Below are positions 10,683 through 22,101 of a DNA stretch of 64,000 bases, piece by piece. Source of the DNA: Triticum aestivum (lineage: Eukaryota; Streptophyta; Magnoliopsida; Poales; Poaceae). Each line of letters opens with the position of its first letter. Position 1 is the stretch's first letter. The DNA lies in NCBI RefSeq assembly GCF_018294505.1, contig NC_057801.1:842402807-842466806 (forward strand). Reading direction: 5' to 3'. Made by a program: the position numbers and the translations under genes. Below the pieces are notes generated by a model. That model was not told where the DNA came from. It did not search any database and saw only the letters and a list, made by a program, of their open reading frames with translations.

Positions 10683-11470
10683 TTTGAGGCTTCTGATTCG
10701 AATATGATCAGTAAACCGTTCCAAAGGGGTTTAGCTAAGATTTGAATACGATCATATAGCCCCCAGTGGCGTTGGCGTTGCCAATCAAAGTGGTTATCGA
10801 CAGCTATGTTCTCTTTGGTTCGAATACGACCCATGTTTAAATAGGAAACCCCCAAATGACCACTGTGATATTGAATTTGTACTGTCGGTTTACATGACCT
10901 GTGTAATGAGGGTGATAACCCAATCCTTAGAAGCCAATGCTTCCATATAAATGATGGTTGTCATAAGCTGGCGACTTATAACCAAAAGTCAAGCCGGGTT
11001 AATCATAAAACACTTATATACATTTGAGATATAATCCCCAAAAGGTTTCAAGTTAAGTAATTGTGGTTGCAATAAACTTTAGCCGAGATAGAATAAAACT
11101 TTTTGAGGCTTCTGATTCGGATACGATCAGTAAACCGTTCCAAAGGGGTTAAGCTAAGATTCGAATACGATTATATAGCCCCCAGTGGCTTTGGCGATGC
11201 CGATCAAGTGGGTATCGACAGCTATGTTCTCTTTGGTTCGAATACGACCTATGTTTGAACAGGAAGCCCCCAAATGACCATAAGAGTTGTTTAATGACGC
11301 TGGTTCGAATACGACCCACGTCAGACCCAAAGGGGTTAAGCTATGATTCAGATATGATCAAGAAGCCCCCTAGTGGGTTTGGCAGTATGCCGATCAAGAG
11401 GGTATCGACAACTATGTTCTCTTTGGTTCGAATACGACCTATGTTTGAACAAGAAGCCCCCAAGTGATCA
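10683..11470. repeat. Direct repeats of about 180 bp
   Basis: The stretch 10683-10860 (GAGGCTTCTGATTCG ... ACCCCCAAATGACCA) recurs at 11104-11280 with few changes, and a shorter third version follows at about 11310-11465. No coding sense. Confidence 0.75.
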
Positions 11471-12599
11471 TATAAGTTTTGGCATTGCGCCGATCAAGAG
11501 GGTACTGATAGCTATGCTCGATGAGCAGGAAGCCCCCAAGTGATCATAATAAGATAAGCCGTAAGACAGGATACCCAAGTTTGAACCGCACATCATGGCA
11601 GCAAGTTCTTTTGGCAACCTTTATTTTTTCTGAGAACTCGAACTTGCGAGAGATTAATGCTTTTTGAACCATAACTTTAAACTGGATTTGAAAGCGTTCA
11701 AAAATTTGTGAGGGACAAATTTACCTTGAGCCGGATTTAGAACCGGATTTGAGAGCTTCAAAATTTTGTGAGGGACAAATTTACCCTGGGCCGGCTTCTG
11801 AACCGGATTTAAGAGCTTCAGTGCTTTTGTGGGAGAAAGATGTCTCTTGAACCGGATTTTAAACCAGAGTCCTTATTTTGAGCCGGAAATCTTCTGACGG
11901 CTTTTAAATTTTCATCCATCTAGCAGTAATCTCCGGGACCCGGGTTATTTTTCCCTTCAATGATCTGGAGTTCTTGAATTCATTGAAACCGGCTAATTTT
12001 GCCGAGTCATATCATTGTAGCCCCCGAGTCTCAAGACGACTTGAGGAGCTGGCTTGAGTTTCTCCATAATTAACCGTGATATAGACCGATTTGAATCCTG
12101 CATGGGACAATCTTGCAAACCAAAGTAATTGCTCTTTTGAAGAAAATAATATGTAATATAAAATATATTGGATGGATTTCACCTAATATGTTAGGCAAAT
12201 GATTACCCACAAAAGGTTGAGGTGATTGCGGCGGGTTATAAATGATCCCGTATGAACCGTGTCAGCAAACTCGGCCAATGGTTCCTTCCAACTGGCTGCT
12301 TGAAGTTAACCAAACCGTAGTGCCGGCGACTTGTGCACCTATCCATTGAGCCATCCAGTGCAGACGGCGGTTGATAATATATGATAATTTTCCTCCAATT
12401 TGTTGGAAGAGAGACCGGGCTTCCCAAGTAGTGACTTGCTCATACTCAATAAACAGCTCATCCAGAAAAATGCGGCCCGGTGTGTTGATGTAGACCAGGC
12501 CGCGAGAGACGGACCGTAAAAACGACAGCAACATCAAAGGCGGCTCAGACAGATGAATCAACCGTGGTGCTGTAAACTGGTGCGGGCGGGTAAATTGTC

Positions 12600-12740
12600 C
12601 TCCTTGTTGTAAGCCGGCGTGGTCGTAAGAGATGGCCATGGTGTTGTAAGCCGGCGCGGTTGCGAGAGACGGCCACGGCGTTGTAAGCCGGCGTGGTCGC
12701 GAGAGACAGCCACGGCGTTGTAAGCCGGTGTGGGAGTCCG
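12600..12740. repeat. Minisatellite, unit about 42 bp
   Basis: Four units of GTTGTAAGCCGGCGTGGTCG followed by a GAGAGAYGGCCAYGGC-type half. Looser relatives continue at 13030-13195. Confidence 0.75.
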
Positions 12741-13429
12741 TAGAGTAATGACGACCACCTGTGCCAAAAGATGTTGGCGTGCCTCCACCTCCGCGGTATA
12801 ATATCACTTTTTTTCATAAATAATTGCCCTGTATAAACAATATTGCAGACCAAGGCCAAGATAAACTTGTTCTTTTGACAAAAACAACATGTGATAATAA
12901 AACAAACTTGGATGGATATCACCTGATTTGTTTAGGCCAAAAATAATCCGCCATGAAGTTGATAACCCCTAGGTGAAACTGAAATTCTTCACGGGTGAAT
13001 CGGCCGCAGGAACAAACAGATAAGCTGGCCATGGCATTTGTAAACCGGTGCGGACGAGCAAGTTGTCCTCCACGTTGTAAGATGGTGAGAACGCGTGAAC
13101 CGGCCGCGAGGGCGGACGGGCGAGTCGTCCGTGGCGTTGTAAGGTGGTGCTGACGGGCGAGCCTGTCGGCGCGTTGATGTAAACCGGACCGCACGGGCAA
13201 TGGCTGTATATAACAACACTATAGGCAGAGTGGTTGTTTTCAAAAAATTAATAAATATTTGATAAAAGTAAACTGGATGGATATCACCTGGTATTTTTTC
13301 CCGGATGTTGGCGCTGGATAATGCATAGTGCTGATTTTGTTTTTTAACAAAAGAATTAATTGGTTCTGTGTCTTCTAGTGCCTGAGCTCTCCACATAACC
13401 CGACCGACACTTTTTGTGCCGGAATTTTT

Positions 13430-13960
13430 GGAATCAGAACTTCTTGATAATCCGGCCGGAACCTTTGATAATCCAGAACTTTTGAACCGGAACCTCTTGA
13501 TAATCCGGCCGGAACTTTTTGATAATCCGGAACTTTTGAACCAGAACCTCTTGATAATCCGAAACTTTTCTGTAGCCTAAGTCGGAACTCTTTGATGACT
13601 CGGACGGAACCTTTCGGCGATTCGGCTGGAACCCTTCGGCGATTCGGACCGAACTTTTCGTCGAGGCAACGGAACTCTTTGGTGATTCAGACGGAACCTT
13701 TCGTCGAGGCGGTCGGAACCTTTCGCCGTTTCAGACGGAACCTTTCGTCGAGGCGGTCGGAACTTTTCGCCGATTCAGACAGAACCTTTCGTCGAGGCGG
13801 TCGGAACGTTTTCGGCGATTTAGACGGAACCTTTCGTCGAGGGGGTCGGAACTTTTTCGGCGATTTAGACGGAACCTTTTGTCAAGGCGGTCGGAAATTT
13901 TTCGGTGAGCCAGCTGGAACTCTCCGACAAGACGACTGGAACTTCTTCAATAAGCTGGGC
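13430..13960. repeat. Minisatellite of GGAACCTTTCGTCGAGGCGG type
   Basis: An array of GACGGAACCTTTCGTCGAGG / CGGTCGGAACTTTTCGGCG units lies just inside the 5' LTR, in the leader of the retrotransposon. The Arg/Phe-rich ORF across it on the plus strand is a repeat artefact. Confidence 0.8.
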
Positions 13961-14015
13961 GGAGCTTCTCGATCCCTGGGATAGCGCCCTTCAAGAACTC
14001 AACACCACCGTATGC

Positions 14016-14037
14016 GGGCCCCACGATGGACGCCAAC
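14016..14037 (-). other. Primer-binding-site-like sequence
   Basis: Minus strand TTGGCGTCCATCGTGGGG directly follows the 5' LTR. It resembles the TGGCGCC-type primer sites of Triticeae gypsy elements but is not an exact match to a tRNA I can name. Confidence 0.45.
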
Positions 14038-14678
14038 TGTCGTGGAATTGTCACGGCAGATGTCCTTAGTGTCAGGACTTAGTCGCGAGGCCAACGCATT
14101 TATGTGGTCGCTTGAGAGGGGTTGATCGGGACGAGAAACGCAACACACAAGACAAGGATTTAGACAGCTTCGGGCCCCGGGAAACATCATCCGGTAATAA
14201 CCCTACATGTTGTTTGTGGCTATGTCTCATCGCTGGTAAGCCGGCTCTTTGTGTCTAGCCATAGAGATTGTTCTTGTTGCCTGTCCCTCTTTGGGGAGCC
14301 CTGCCCCTCTTTATATAAGTTAGAGGGGCGGGTTACATGTGGAGTCCGAGTAGGACTAGGACTAGCCTATCTTCTACTACAAGCCGGATACAAGTCTGGG
14401 TCTTGATTCCCTGTAAGGAAAATATTCCTTACACCTTTCTTCTTAAGTCGGCCCACCATCACATGAACCGGCCTACTGGGCTTTGGGCCTTGTCGTTCGT
14501 TTGACCCGCCCGCCGGGTCTCGAGTGAGTCACAATGTCCAGGCGGGTTATATATAAACCGCCATGTCCATGCAGATCGCCAGTGAGTCTCCTAGCTCTGT
14601 CCGTGTCTTCTGGTGAATCGCCAAGTCCAGCCGGGTCATAACTCTGGTCGGGTCATACCGCGGGGTATATCGCCGACA
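14038..14678 (-). repeat. 5' LTR of the non-coding retrotransposon
   Basis: 641 bp, near-identical to 8134-8791 apart from point changes and one indel; followed by the TSD copy ACATT. Confidence 0.9.
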
Positions 14679-14860
14679 ACATTCTTGCAATCTGAAGCTA
14701 TATGGACGCGCTGGCTGTTCAAATCCAAAGAGAGGGCAAGCCCTTTCCTTACCGCCATGGCTTCCAAGGTAGCAGGATTGTTTACAGAGGGGAGCACTAC
14801 CATGGATGCAGCTACGTCTCGCCTTATGTGAGGCAGTAGCTCGGCTCACCTAATGGGAGT
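14679..14860 (-). pseudogene. RNase H-like (RVT_3) fragment, N-terminal half
   Basis: Minus-strand reading gives EAMAVRKGLALSLDLNSQRV, then HIASDCKNV, the conserved E and D(C) part of an RNase H-like fold. It continues directly into the fragment at 7894-8133 once the LTR element and one TSD copy are disregarded. Confidence 0.6.
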
Positions 14861-14879
14861 CGGTAGTGGGTCGGCCTAG

Positions 14880-17440
14880 TAGCCATGTGAGTTCTTCACA
14901 CCGTCGTCACGCACATGTTTTGTTTCTCTTTTTCACTCACATTTTATAAAAATTCTAAATACACAGAACACAAAACATAATTTTGTAAATTTTTGAAAAG
15001 TGATGATCACAAATTTAAAAAATGCTCATGCAGTGTAAAATGATTATTCGCTCAACCTTTAGAAAACATTATACAATTCAAAAATGTATGTGTCATTTTA
15101 ATAATGTTCATACATTAAAAACTTATGTATTTGACATTTTATTTAAATGTTATATGATATAAAAATCTATATGTAACTCAAAAAAAATCTTATTATTGTA
15201 CAAAAATGTACATTATATTTTGAAAACAAAAGTTGATGAGTTTCAAAATATTTTTCGATGTTTTAGAAAAATATTATTCAAAATATTTTCGCAAGTTTAA
15301 AATATATCTTGCATCATTCCGAAAGATGTTTCAACAAGTGTTTCAAAAACGATTCACCCATATTATGAAAACGATGATAAAAACATGTATTTGAAAAAAT
15401 ATTTATCATGTACTTGAACAATATCATACATGTATAAAAAATATTTAGATGTATACAAAAATATTAAATGTATATTAAAAAAGTAGACAAGAAAATATAT
15501 AGTTGAAAAAATGTAAACTATGTGTTTGAAAACGTTAAACATGTATAAAAAATGATGGTGTATACGAAATAATACAAAATGTGTATGAAAAAGTTCCGAC
15601 ATTTAAAAAAGGAAAAAAGGAAAAAAAAACAGGAAACCGGAAAAACATGTGGAAAATGAATGAAACTCAAATAAAAAATAAAGAAAAACAAAATAACCGA
15701 GGAAAAAGAAAATGAAAACTAATGCAAAACAGTGAGTAACCGATACACCAAACCGTAGGGAAAAAATATATTACGTGACAACTACAGTACCTGGCCAGGC
15801 CAGTAGCGTTGCTTCATAGGTCAAAGCTACTTCCGCTCATGGATTTTGAAAACAGTTTGCGCACTTGAATTATTTTTTCACCGATCTGAAAGAAGTTGGC
15901 GGATTTAAAATACTCATGAATTTAGAAAACAAATGACGGATTCAAAAAAGTTAATGAACTTGAAAAAAATGTTCACAAATTTGAAAAATTCTTCCGGTTT
16001 TCAATAAAGTTTGCATCTTTGTGAATGACTTGAATAAACTTCAGTGAAGTTCATCGATTAAAAATTTGAAAAATACTTCCGGGATTCAAAAAAGTTCGCA
16101 TCCGGAATTTCAGTAAAGTTCATTGATTGGAAATTTTCACAGATTCATTAAATTTCATGGATTTGAATAAACATTTGCGGGTTCAACATAGTAAATTTGT
16201 AAAAAGAATCGGATTTAAAAAATGTTTCCAAATTTTGAAAAACATGATTTGTCCATAAAAGTTCACAAAAATGTAAAAAATGCTCGCGAATGTCAAAAAT
16301 GATTTTTAGAAAAGAGCACGGTTTTGAAAAATATATATGAATTCAGAAAAATTAAAGATTGGAAAAAGGTCATGCACTTAAAAACAAATACACAAAATAT
16401 AAAAAGTTTATGAAATTGGAAAAAAGTTCACAAATTTGGAAAACTACATGGAATTTGATAAAATTCCCTAAGCTGAAGAATTACGTACATTTTCATAAAA
16501 TTACGATTTTTAAGATGGTTTACAAAAATAATGAAAAAATATAAGAAGCAAGAAAAAGTACGAAAATCAATAAATCCAAAAACGAACAAAAGCCGGGAAC
16601 AAACCATAGAAAAAAATTGTGAAAGAACCCGTACCTTTTCAATCGATGCAACGGGTCTTATTTACCATTTTCCCCTTAAGTGCCGTAACGGGCGCTAAAT
16701 AGGATTCCGGGACATGCCGGGTTTAATATAATCGGCGACTCAGCCCCACCTCCATTGCATGCATGGCCCAGCCCACTGGCTCATACCGGTTTTGGGAAGA
16801 TTCTTTAACCTTCCCAAACAGGTTTCCCTTTTTTTCGGTTATTTTCTTCTTTCCTTTTTCACTCTTATTTTGTACCTTTTTTTTTCCAAATTTCATGATC
16901 ATTTTCTGAAGACCTTTTTTTTCATATCCAATGAATGCTTTTAAAACTGAAGGTACAACTTTTTTTGAATTGGAATTCCTTTAATGAAATTAAAAAAGTT
17001 CTCTTGTTTTCTGTTATTTGCAAAATTGTTTTTAGTACATGAACATTTTTCAATTCAGGAACATTTTTTAATATTATAATGGAAGACAAAATTTAGAACA
17101 TTTATTGGAACGTGAACTGTTTTGAAACCATCGCATTTGGCAAGTACATGAACAGTTTATTGAAATTTAAAAAACAATTAAATTCACATCGATTTTTTGC
17201 AAATGCATGAACATTTCCTTTAATCGTGAGCAGCTTTTTTTAGAAGTCGTGAAGAAAAGATCTTCTAGATTTAAAAGAATTTCACGGATATTTTGTTGAA
17301 ATTGCGTATGTTTTTTAATATTTTGAACCTTTCCGTAAAATTCATGTATGTGTTTTTTTAAATTGAGAACATTTTTCTAATACATTAACATTTTTTGCGT
17401 AATCATGAACATTTTTTATTGGTGACCATTTATGCGGCCA
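14880..17440. other. AT-rich degenerate repeat block
   Basis: About 2.5 kb of AT-rich sequence with loose repeats of GTTCA..AAATTTGAAAAA. 16620-16830 is a less AT-rich interruption with GGGAAGATTCTTTAACCTTCCC. No coding potential. Similar sequence resumes at 44.6-45.6 kb on the other side of the retrotransposon nest, so both were probably one older repeat. Confidence 0.4.
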
Positions 17441-17623
17441 TCCCCCGCGCTCTCTAATCACGTCCATGAGCTCCGTGGTGAGCTCTTCTGCCGATTCCTC
17501 CCCATTTCCCCGTTGGTTCGTCGTCGTTTGCCATCGTCCCCGAGCTCGGCCGTCCTCGTCCATGGCCGCACTTGAGTTCATGCCTACGCACACGCCTGTT
17601 CCTGGCCATCCAACCGCGCCTGC
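17441..17623. other. GC-rich flank split by the Tat-lineage retrotransposon
   Basis: A short GC-rich stretch that before the insertion continued at 44240. ORFs on both strands are short and carry no domain that I recognise. Confidence 0.3.
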
Positions 17624-18094
17624 TGTCGGTGTCAAAACCGGCGGATCTCGGATAGGGGGTCCTGAACTGTGCGTCTAAGGCTAATGGTAACAGGAGGCTG
17701 GGGACACGATGTTTACCCAGGTTTGGGCCCTCTCGATGGAGGTAATACCCTACTTCCTACTTGATTGATCTTGATGATATGAGTATTACAAGAGTTGATC
17801 TACCACGAGATCGTAGAGGCTAAACCCTAGAAGCTAGCCTATGATTATGATTGTTCTTGTCCTACGGACTAAACCCTTCGGTTTATATAAACACCGGAGG
17901 GGGCTAGAGTTACACAGAGTGGGTTACAGAGAAGGGAATCTGCATATTTGAATCGCCAAGCTTGCCTTCCACGGAAAGGAGAGTCCCATCCGGACACGGG
18001 ACGAAGTCTTCTATCTTGTATCTTCATAGTCCAATAGTCCGGCCAAAGTATATAGTCTGGCTGTCCGAGGACCCCCTAATCCAGGACTCCCTCA
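17624..18094 (-). repeat. 3' LTR of the Fatima-like element
   Basis: 471 bp with TG...CA ends; near-identical to 43770-44239. Confidence 0.95.
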
Positions 18095-18428
18095 GTAGCC
18101 GCCGAACCAGGCTTCAATGACGATGAGTCCGGCGCGCAAAAATTGTCTTCGGCATTGCAAGGCGGGTTCTTCTCCGAATCCAGAGTACCTGTTATAACGT
18201 GTAGTGTCCTGCTTCCCATTAATGTTGTACTCCTCGTCTTCTGTGCTTCAATAATGGTTATCTCCACGTGTCGAGTGAATATGAGAAGTCGGGACATTTT
18301 TACATTTGCCACCCTGACCATGTAAGCAAACCGTCTATTTGAAGAGACGGGGATCCTCAGATCCAAATCACACCATCTTCCCCCCAGCAAGCATTCATCA
18401 GAGCACGCCCGGAAGAAACCATACCATC

Positions 18429-21226
18429 ATGGCCGGACGTCGCAGCTCCTCCTCTTGCACCCTTAGCACTAAACCAGGCGATTGGGAAAAGTGTTCTATC
18501 CCCCATAGCCGTTTAGTAGAGTTGCGGACCCAAGGGTTTCTCCCGCCTGCATACATAGTCCCCCTCCGAGCCGGACTAGCCACCTATAATGGCGGGGAGC
18601 AAGCAGAGAGCTTTCCCAACCTATCCAAGGGGGAGCGGGTATGCCTTGTCCCTTATTTGCTGAGGGGACTCGGGTTTCCAAGCCACCCATTCCTCCGCGG
18701 GCTCCTGGAGTTCTATGGCCTCCAGCTGCATAATTTCACCCTGGCCTCCGTACTGCACATCGTAGGTTATGTTGCCCTTTGCGAGCAATTTCTGGGCTGC
18801 GAGCCTCATTTCGAGCTATGGAAGAGGCTATTCTGCCTTGTCCCCCGTAATCAGGAGGGATCAATATATCAAGTGGGCGGAGCCGAAATATGGCGCGTCG
18901 TCGAGACCGGATACCTGTCCGGCACTCCAAAGAAGGCATCCGAAGACTGGCCCTCGGAGTGGTTTTATGTAGAGGATGTTCCCCTTCCGGGCCCAATTCG
19001 GACGGGCCTTCCTGAGTTCACTAATGCTCCGCTGAAGAAACGCCAAAGCTGGCGCCCCCGGAGCCCTCAAGAGGAAGATAATAGAGAAGTCCTTTACCTG
19101 ATGGACAGGATAAAAACGCTAGCTAGATCAGGATTGCCAATGATCGAAGTTATGTCAATATGCATAATGCGGGGGGTGCAACCACTTCAATATCGGGGGA
19201 AACCCATGTGGCACTTCAATGGAGAGGACGATGCTACCCGCTGCGGTCGGAAAGGTCCGAACTCCGCCGCCGCTCTGGCGAGGATATTGTCCGATTTGTA
19301 CAAAGCAGAAGAAGAAGAGTTCCTCCATATTAAGCCACGGGATGGATTTTCCATGTACAACCCCCCAAGCTGGGTAAGCTGTCATCCTTTACGCAACTCC
19401 ATTCATTCCCGCACTCTTTATCATAAATACTCACCCTGCCAATTCCTAGCAGGAACTGCAGAAGGCCGTGAGGGAGAGTCACAGCCCCTCTCCACAGCCA
19501 GAGGACCCTGACCGTGCCCTCGACCCCAGACATGAAGAAGATTCGGACATATCTGTGGAGCTTGTCGACGGGACATTTTACCAGGCAAGCCGTGACGACA
19601 CCTTGGTGGGGCCATCATCGCCGACTATCCTGGACTGCTCCCTGTCTCGAATGTAAGTAAAACCGAAGTCCTAACTTCCGAGAAGGATTCCTTCTTTATG
19701 CCTTACCTTATGCACATATATTGTACTTCATAGAAACGGCTACCGGGACACTGCACCGAGCCCACAGGGGCTCATCAGCAAAGGGCACCCAGGCCAGGCA
19801 GGCTTAAGAGGAAGGCAATTAGGATTGAGACGCCGGCGCAGAGGTATAATTTAAAACTTGCTCCGTGATTATTGTCTTTGAAATGTAATAGTGTCCATTG
19901 TGCCTTGGCAGAAAGAGTAGTCGTCGGACTATGTCCGGAGACCCTGCCAACCACGCCTCCGCCAGCCGGATACCAGAACCGGCCTCAAGGGCGGAGGCTA
20001 ACATGGGGACAACGCTGAATCATCCCCCTACAGGAGATGCGGATAGAATCTCCGCTACGAATTCCGAAGTGGAGAGCGCCATGAACCACCGGCGCCGACA
20101 GGCCGTACTCCGAGATGCTATTTTCTCCGAAGAGGCGGTTAATGCCTTCAACTCAGGAGACACATACAATCCGAGCTACTCAAGATGGACTCGCCAGAGC
20201 CATGGACCAGTATGTAAAGGATATACGGGTAAGAAATTTTGATAAGTATGTATATCAGTAGCCCCTGAGACTTGAAACAGTTGGCACAACTGATTTAAGG
20301 ATCATTGTATGCACAGGTTCTTGCAGAGAAGAATACCCAATTATGTCAAGAGCTAGAGGAATGCGAAGTCCAGCTAAGGGCCGCCGTTGCCGAAATAGAG
20401 AAATATAAGAAGGCCTCATCTGGTAATACTTGTCTTGGTCAAAGAGAATGTCAGTACGTACACCAGTTAATATTCGGCATGCTTTACAAATCTAACAATA
20501 GATTCTGCAGACAATCCCAGAGAGAATCCGGAGATCGTACAAGAGGATGAGCCGCAAGCTCGAAGACAGCTAAAGGCTGGCGAGCGTGTGCTTACACAGG
20601 TTAGGCGGGAAAAAAACGATCTCCGAGATGCCAATATCCGGCTGGGCGTCGAATTAGCGGATGTTCGGGCCTAGCTTGCTGACTTCATGAAGGAGAATAG
20701 GAGGCTTCGACGCGGCATTTATGGTAAATGCTTAAACGAACCGTTGAACAGTTCGGCGAAGAAACGAGTTAACAGAGTTATGTCTGTAGGTATGCTGACA
20801 GGCGGTCCTGAAGAGGAAATGCCCAGATCCGCAGGCGATCTTCTGCAAGAGCTTTCATAACTGCACGAACGAGTTTGGCAGGTGATGCAGGGTATTGCCC
20901 AGGCCTTGTGGCCATCCGCTTCCCTGCCAGGAGGCATGGGGGAGCTTGTGGATATGCTCAAGGGAGCACGGCGGCGCTTCCAGTTATGGAAGATATCGGC
21001 CTGCCGACAAGGTGCAAGGGAAGCCTGGGCCATGGTGAAGACGCGATACGCCAAGGCTGACCCGAACCATATGGCCGAGGTCAGACTTGTAGGGACAGAT
21101 GGGAAAGAGATTCCCATAAGTCTGGTATATGACCAAGTAGGATTAGCCGCAAAGTATTCCCAACAGGATTGTAGGCTAGACAGCCTGTTGGATGGTATAG
21201 AAGAAGAATTTAGCCAGTCCAAGTGA
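18429..21226 (+). pseudogene. Spliced antisense ORF of the Tat-lineage element (putative gypsy-type transposon domain)
   Basis: Runs opposite to gag-pol. Exon 1 (18429-19373, 315 codons) encodes IVPLRAGLATYNGGEQAESF, GERVCLVPYLLRGLGFPSHP and WPSEWFYVEDVPLPGP, which match the plant 'putative gypsy type transposon' (Transposase_28) family as I know it. Exon 2 is 19453-19652 and exon 3 is 19734-19843. Further exons are visible at about 19914-20229, 20316-20421, 20510-20721 and 20791-21226, with GT-AG borders and coiled-coil-like text. In-frame stops at 20672 (TAG) and 20858 (TAA) break the distal exons. Extra antisense ORFs are known in Tat elements; their role is not established. Confidence 0.65.
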
Positions 21227-21229
21227 CTA

Positions 21230-22100
21230 TGTACTTCAATGGACGTATGTAGTCCCTAGCCGGACTGTAAATCATTTGTCTTGGCGGACCTTTTCGCTTC
21301 AGCCTCCGGGCCCGATAGTCCGAAGTGTATCCGAATACCCGCTCAGTTATGTAAAACCGGGGTACGCGTGGAAACCAGGCGTACGGGTCATAAGTGCTTG
21401 AACAGACAGTACCCAACTAGTTATGTTATATTACATGGATAGTAAGAAACATCTTCCAGAGAAAATAGTTCCGTTAAGGGTTCCTTTCCCTCGGTACGCA
21501 TGCATTAATGTGCATGTCCGAACTGCGAACAAAAACGCAGGATACGAAACATCTAGGGATTTATGTTGTAATAGATACAAAACGTCTTTTGTCCACCGAC
21601 CGAATATTCCCATAAGAACGCTAGCTTTCGGCTTCACCCAGTCTGAGGTACACATTCGGCTGACCCGGCAGTAACAATCGCAGAGGTGCTCCCCTTATGC
21701 CCTAGCCGAATTAATGGGAACGTAGTGCATAAACATAAGAGCCAGGCAACCCAGCTTGGCCAAAACTTAAGTCATATCGATGCATATAATGGTGAAAAAA
21801 GGGCACATATGGAGAAGTTACACATATGCACTGGGCATGAAGCCTGGAAAATAGTTATATTAAGCTTCTGTATAAGAAGCCCCCAGGTATAAGTGGCGCG
21901 CATAGCGCGTCGAAATTGTGTAAATGTGTCACACTTTAAGCCATCTAGAGCTAGAAAAAGAGAGAGGATATAATATAAAAGGGGCGGAGGTAAGGAGACA
22001 AACACAGAGTCCGGCGCTTAGGCGTAGAATCTTTGGAGTCTGGCCGCATTCCATGGGTTCGGCTCTAATCGATTATCCGATGCATCACACAGGCGGTACG
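21230..22100. other. Non-coding gap between convergent ORFs of the Fatima-like element
   Basis: Lies between the end of the antisense ORF and the end of pol. No ORF with family resemblance was seen. Confidence 0.5.
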
Positions 22101-22101
22101 C

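Larger units (their letters stand above)
9315..12035 (-). repeat. Reiterated TTGGGGGCTA (PPT-like) motifs
   Basis: At least twelve copies of (T)AGCCCCCAAG or close variants (minus strand CTTGGGGGCTA) occur, e.g. near 9321, 9438, 9522, 9603, 9812, 9887, 9963, 10758, 11175, 11453, 11531 and 12019, often followed by GGCCGG or GTCGGG. The same motif forms the polypurine tract at the 3' LTR boundary. Confidence 0.7.
8134..14678 (-). mobile_element. Non-coding LTR retrotransposon (LARD-like), TSD ACATT
   Basis: Two LTRs (8134-8791 and 14038-14678) flank 5.2 kb with no retroviral-type protein. Five-base direct repeats ACATT at 8129-8133 and 14679-14683 prove a complete insertion. Orientation is minus: LTRs read TGTCGGGGATATACCCCGCGG ... 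CCACGACA, a polypurine stretch ACTGGGGGCTAA precedes the 3' LTR, and a primer-site-like TTGGCGTCCATCGTGGGG follows the 5' LTR. With no gag or pol it must have moved using proteins of another element. The interior holds repeat arrays, PPT-like motifs and a tRNA-like sequence. Confidence 0.9.

Noticed and set aside
12600..13960. CRISPR-like or other spaced repeat array
   Set aside because: Units are contiguous and degenerate without unique spacers, in a plant retrotransposon.
13592..13984. 130-codon Arg/Phe-rich plus-strand ORF
   Set aside because: Periodic translation of a minisatellite in a non-coding retrotransposon.
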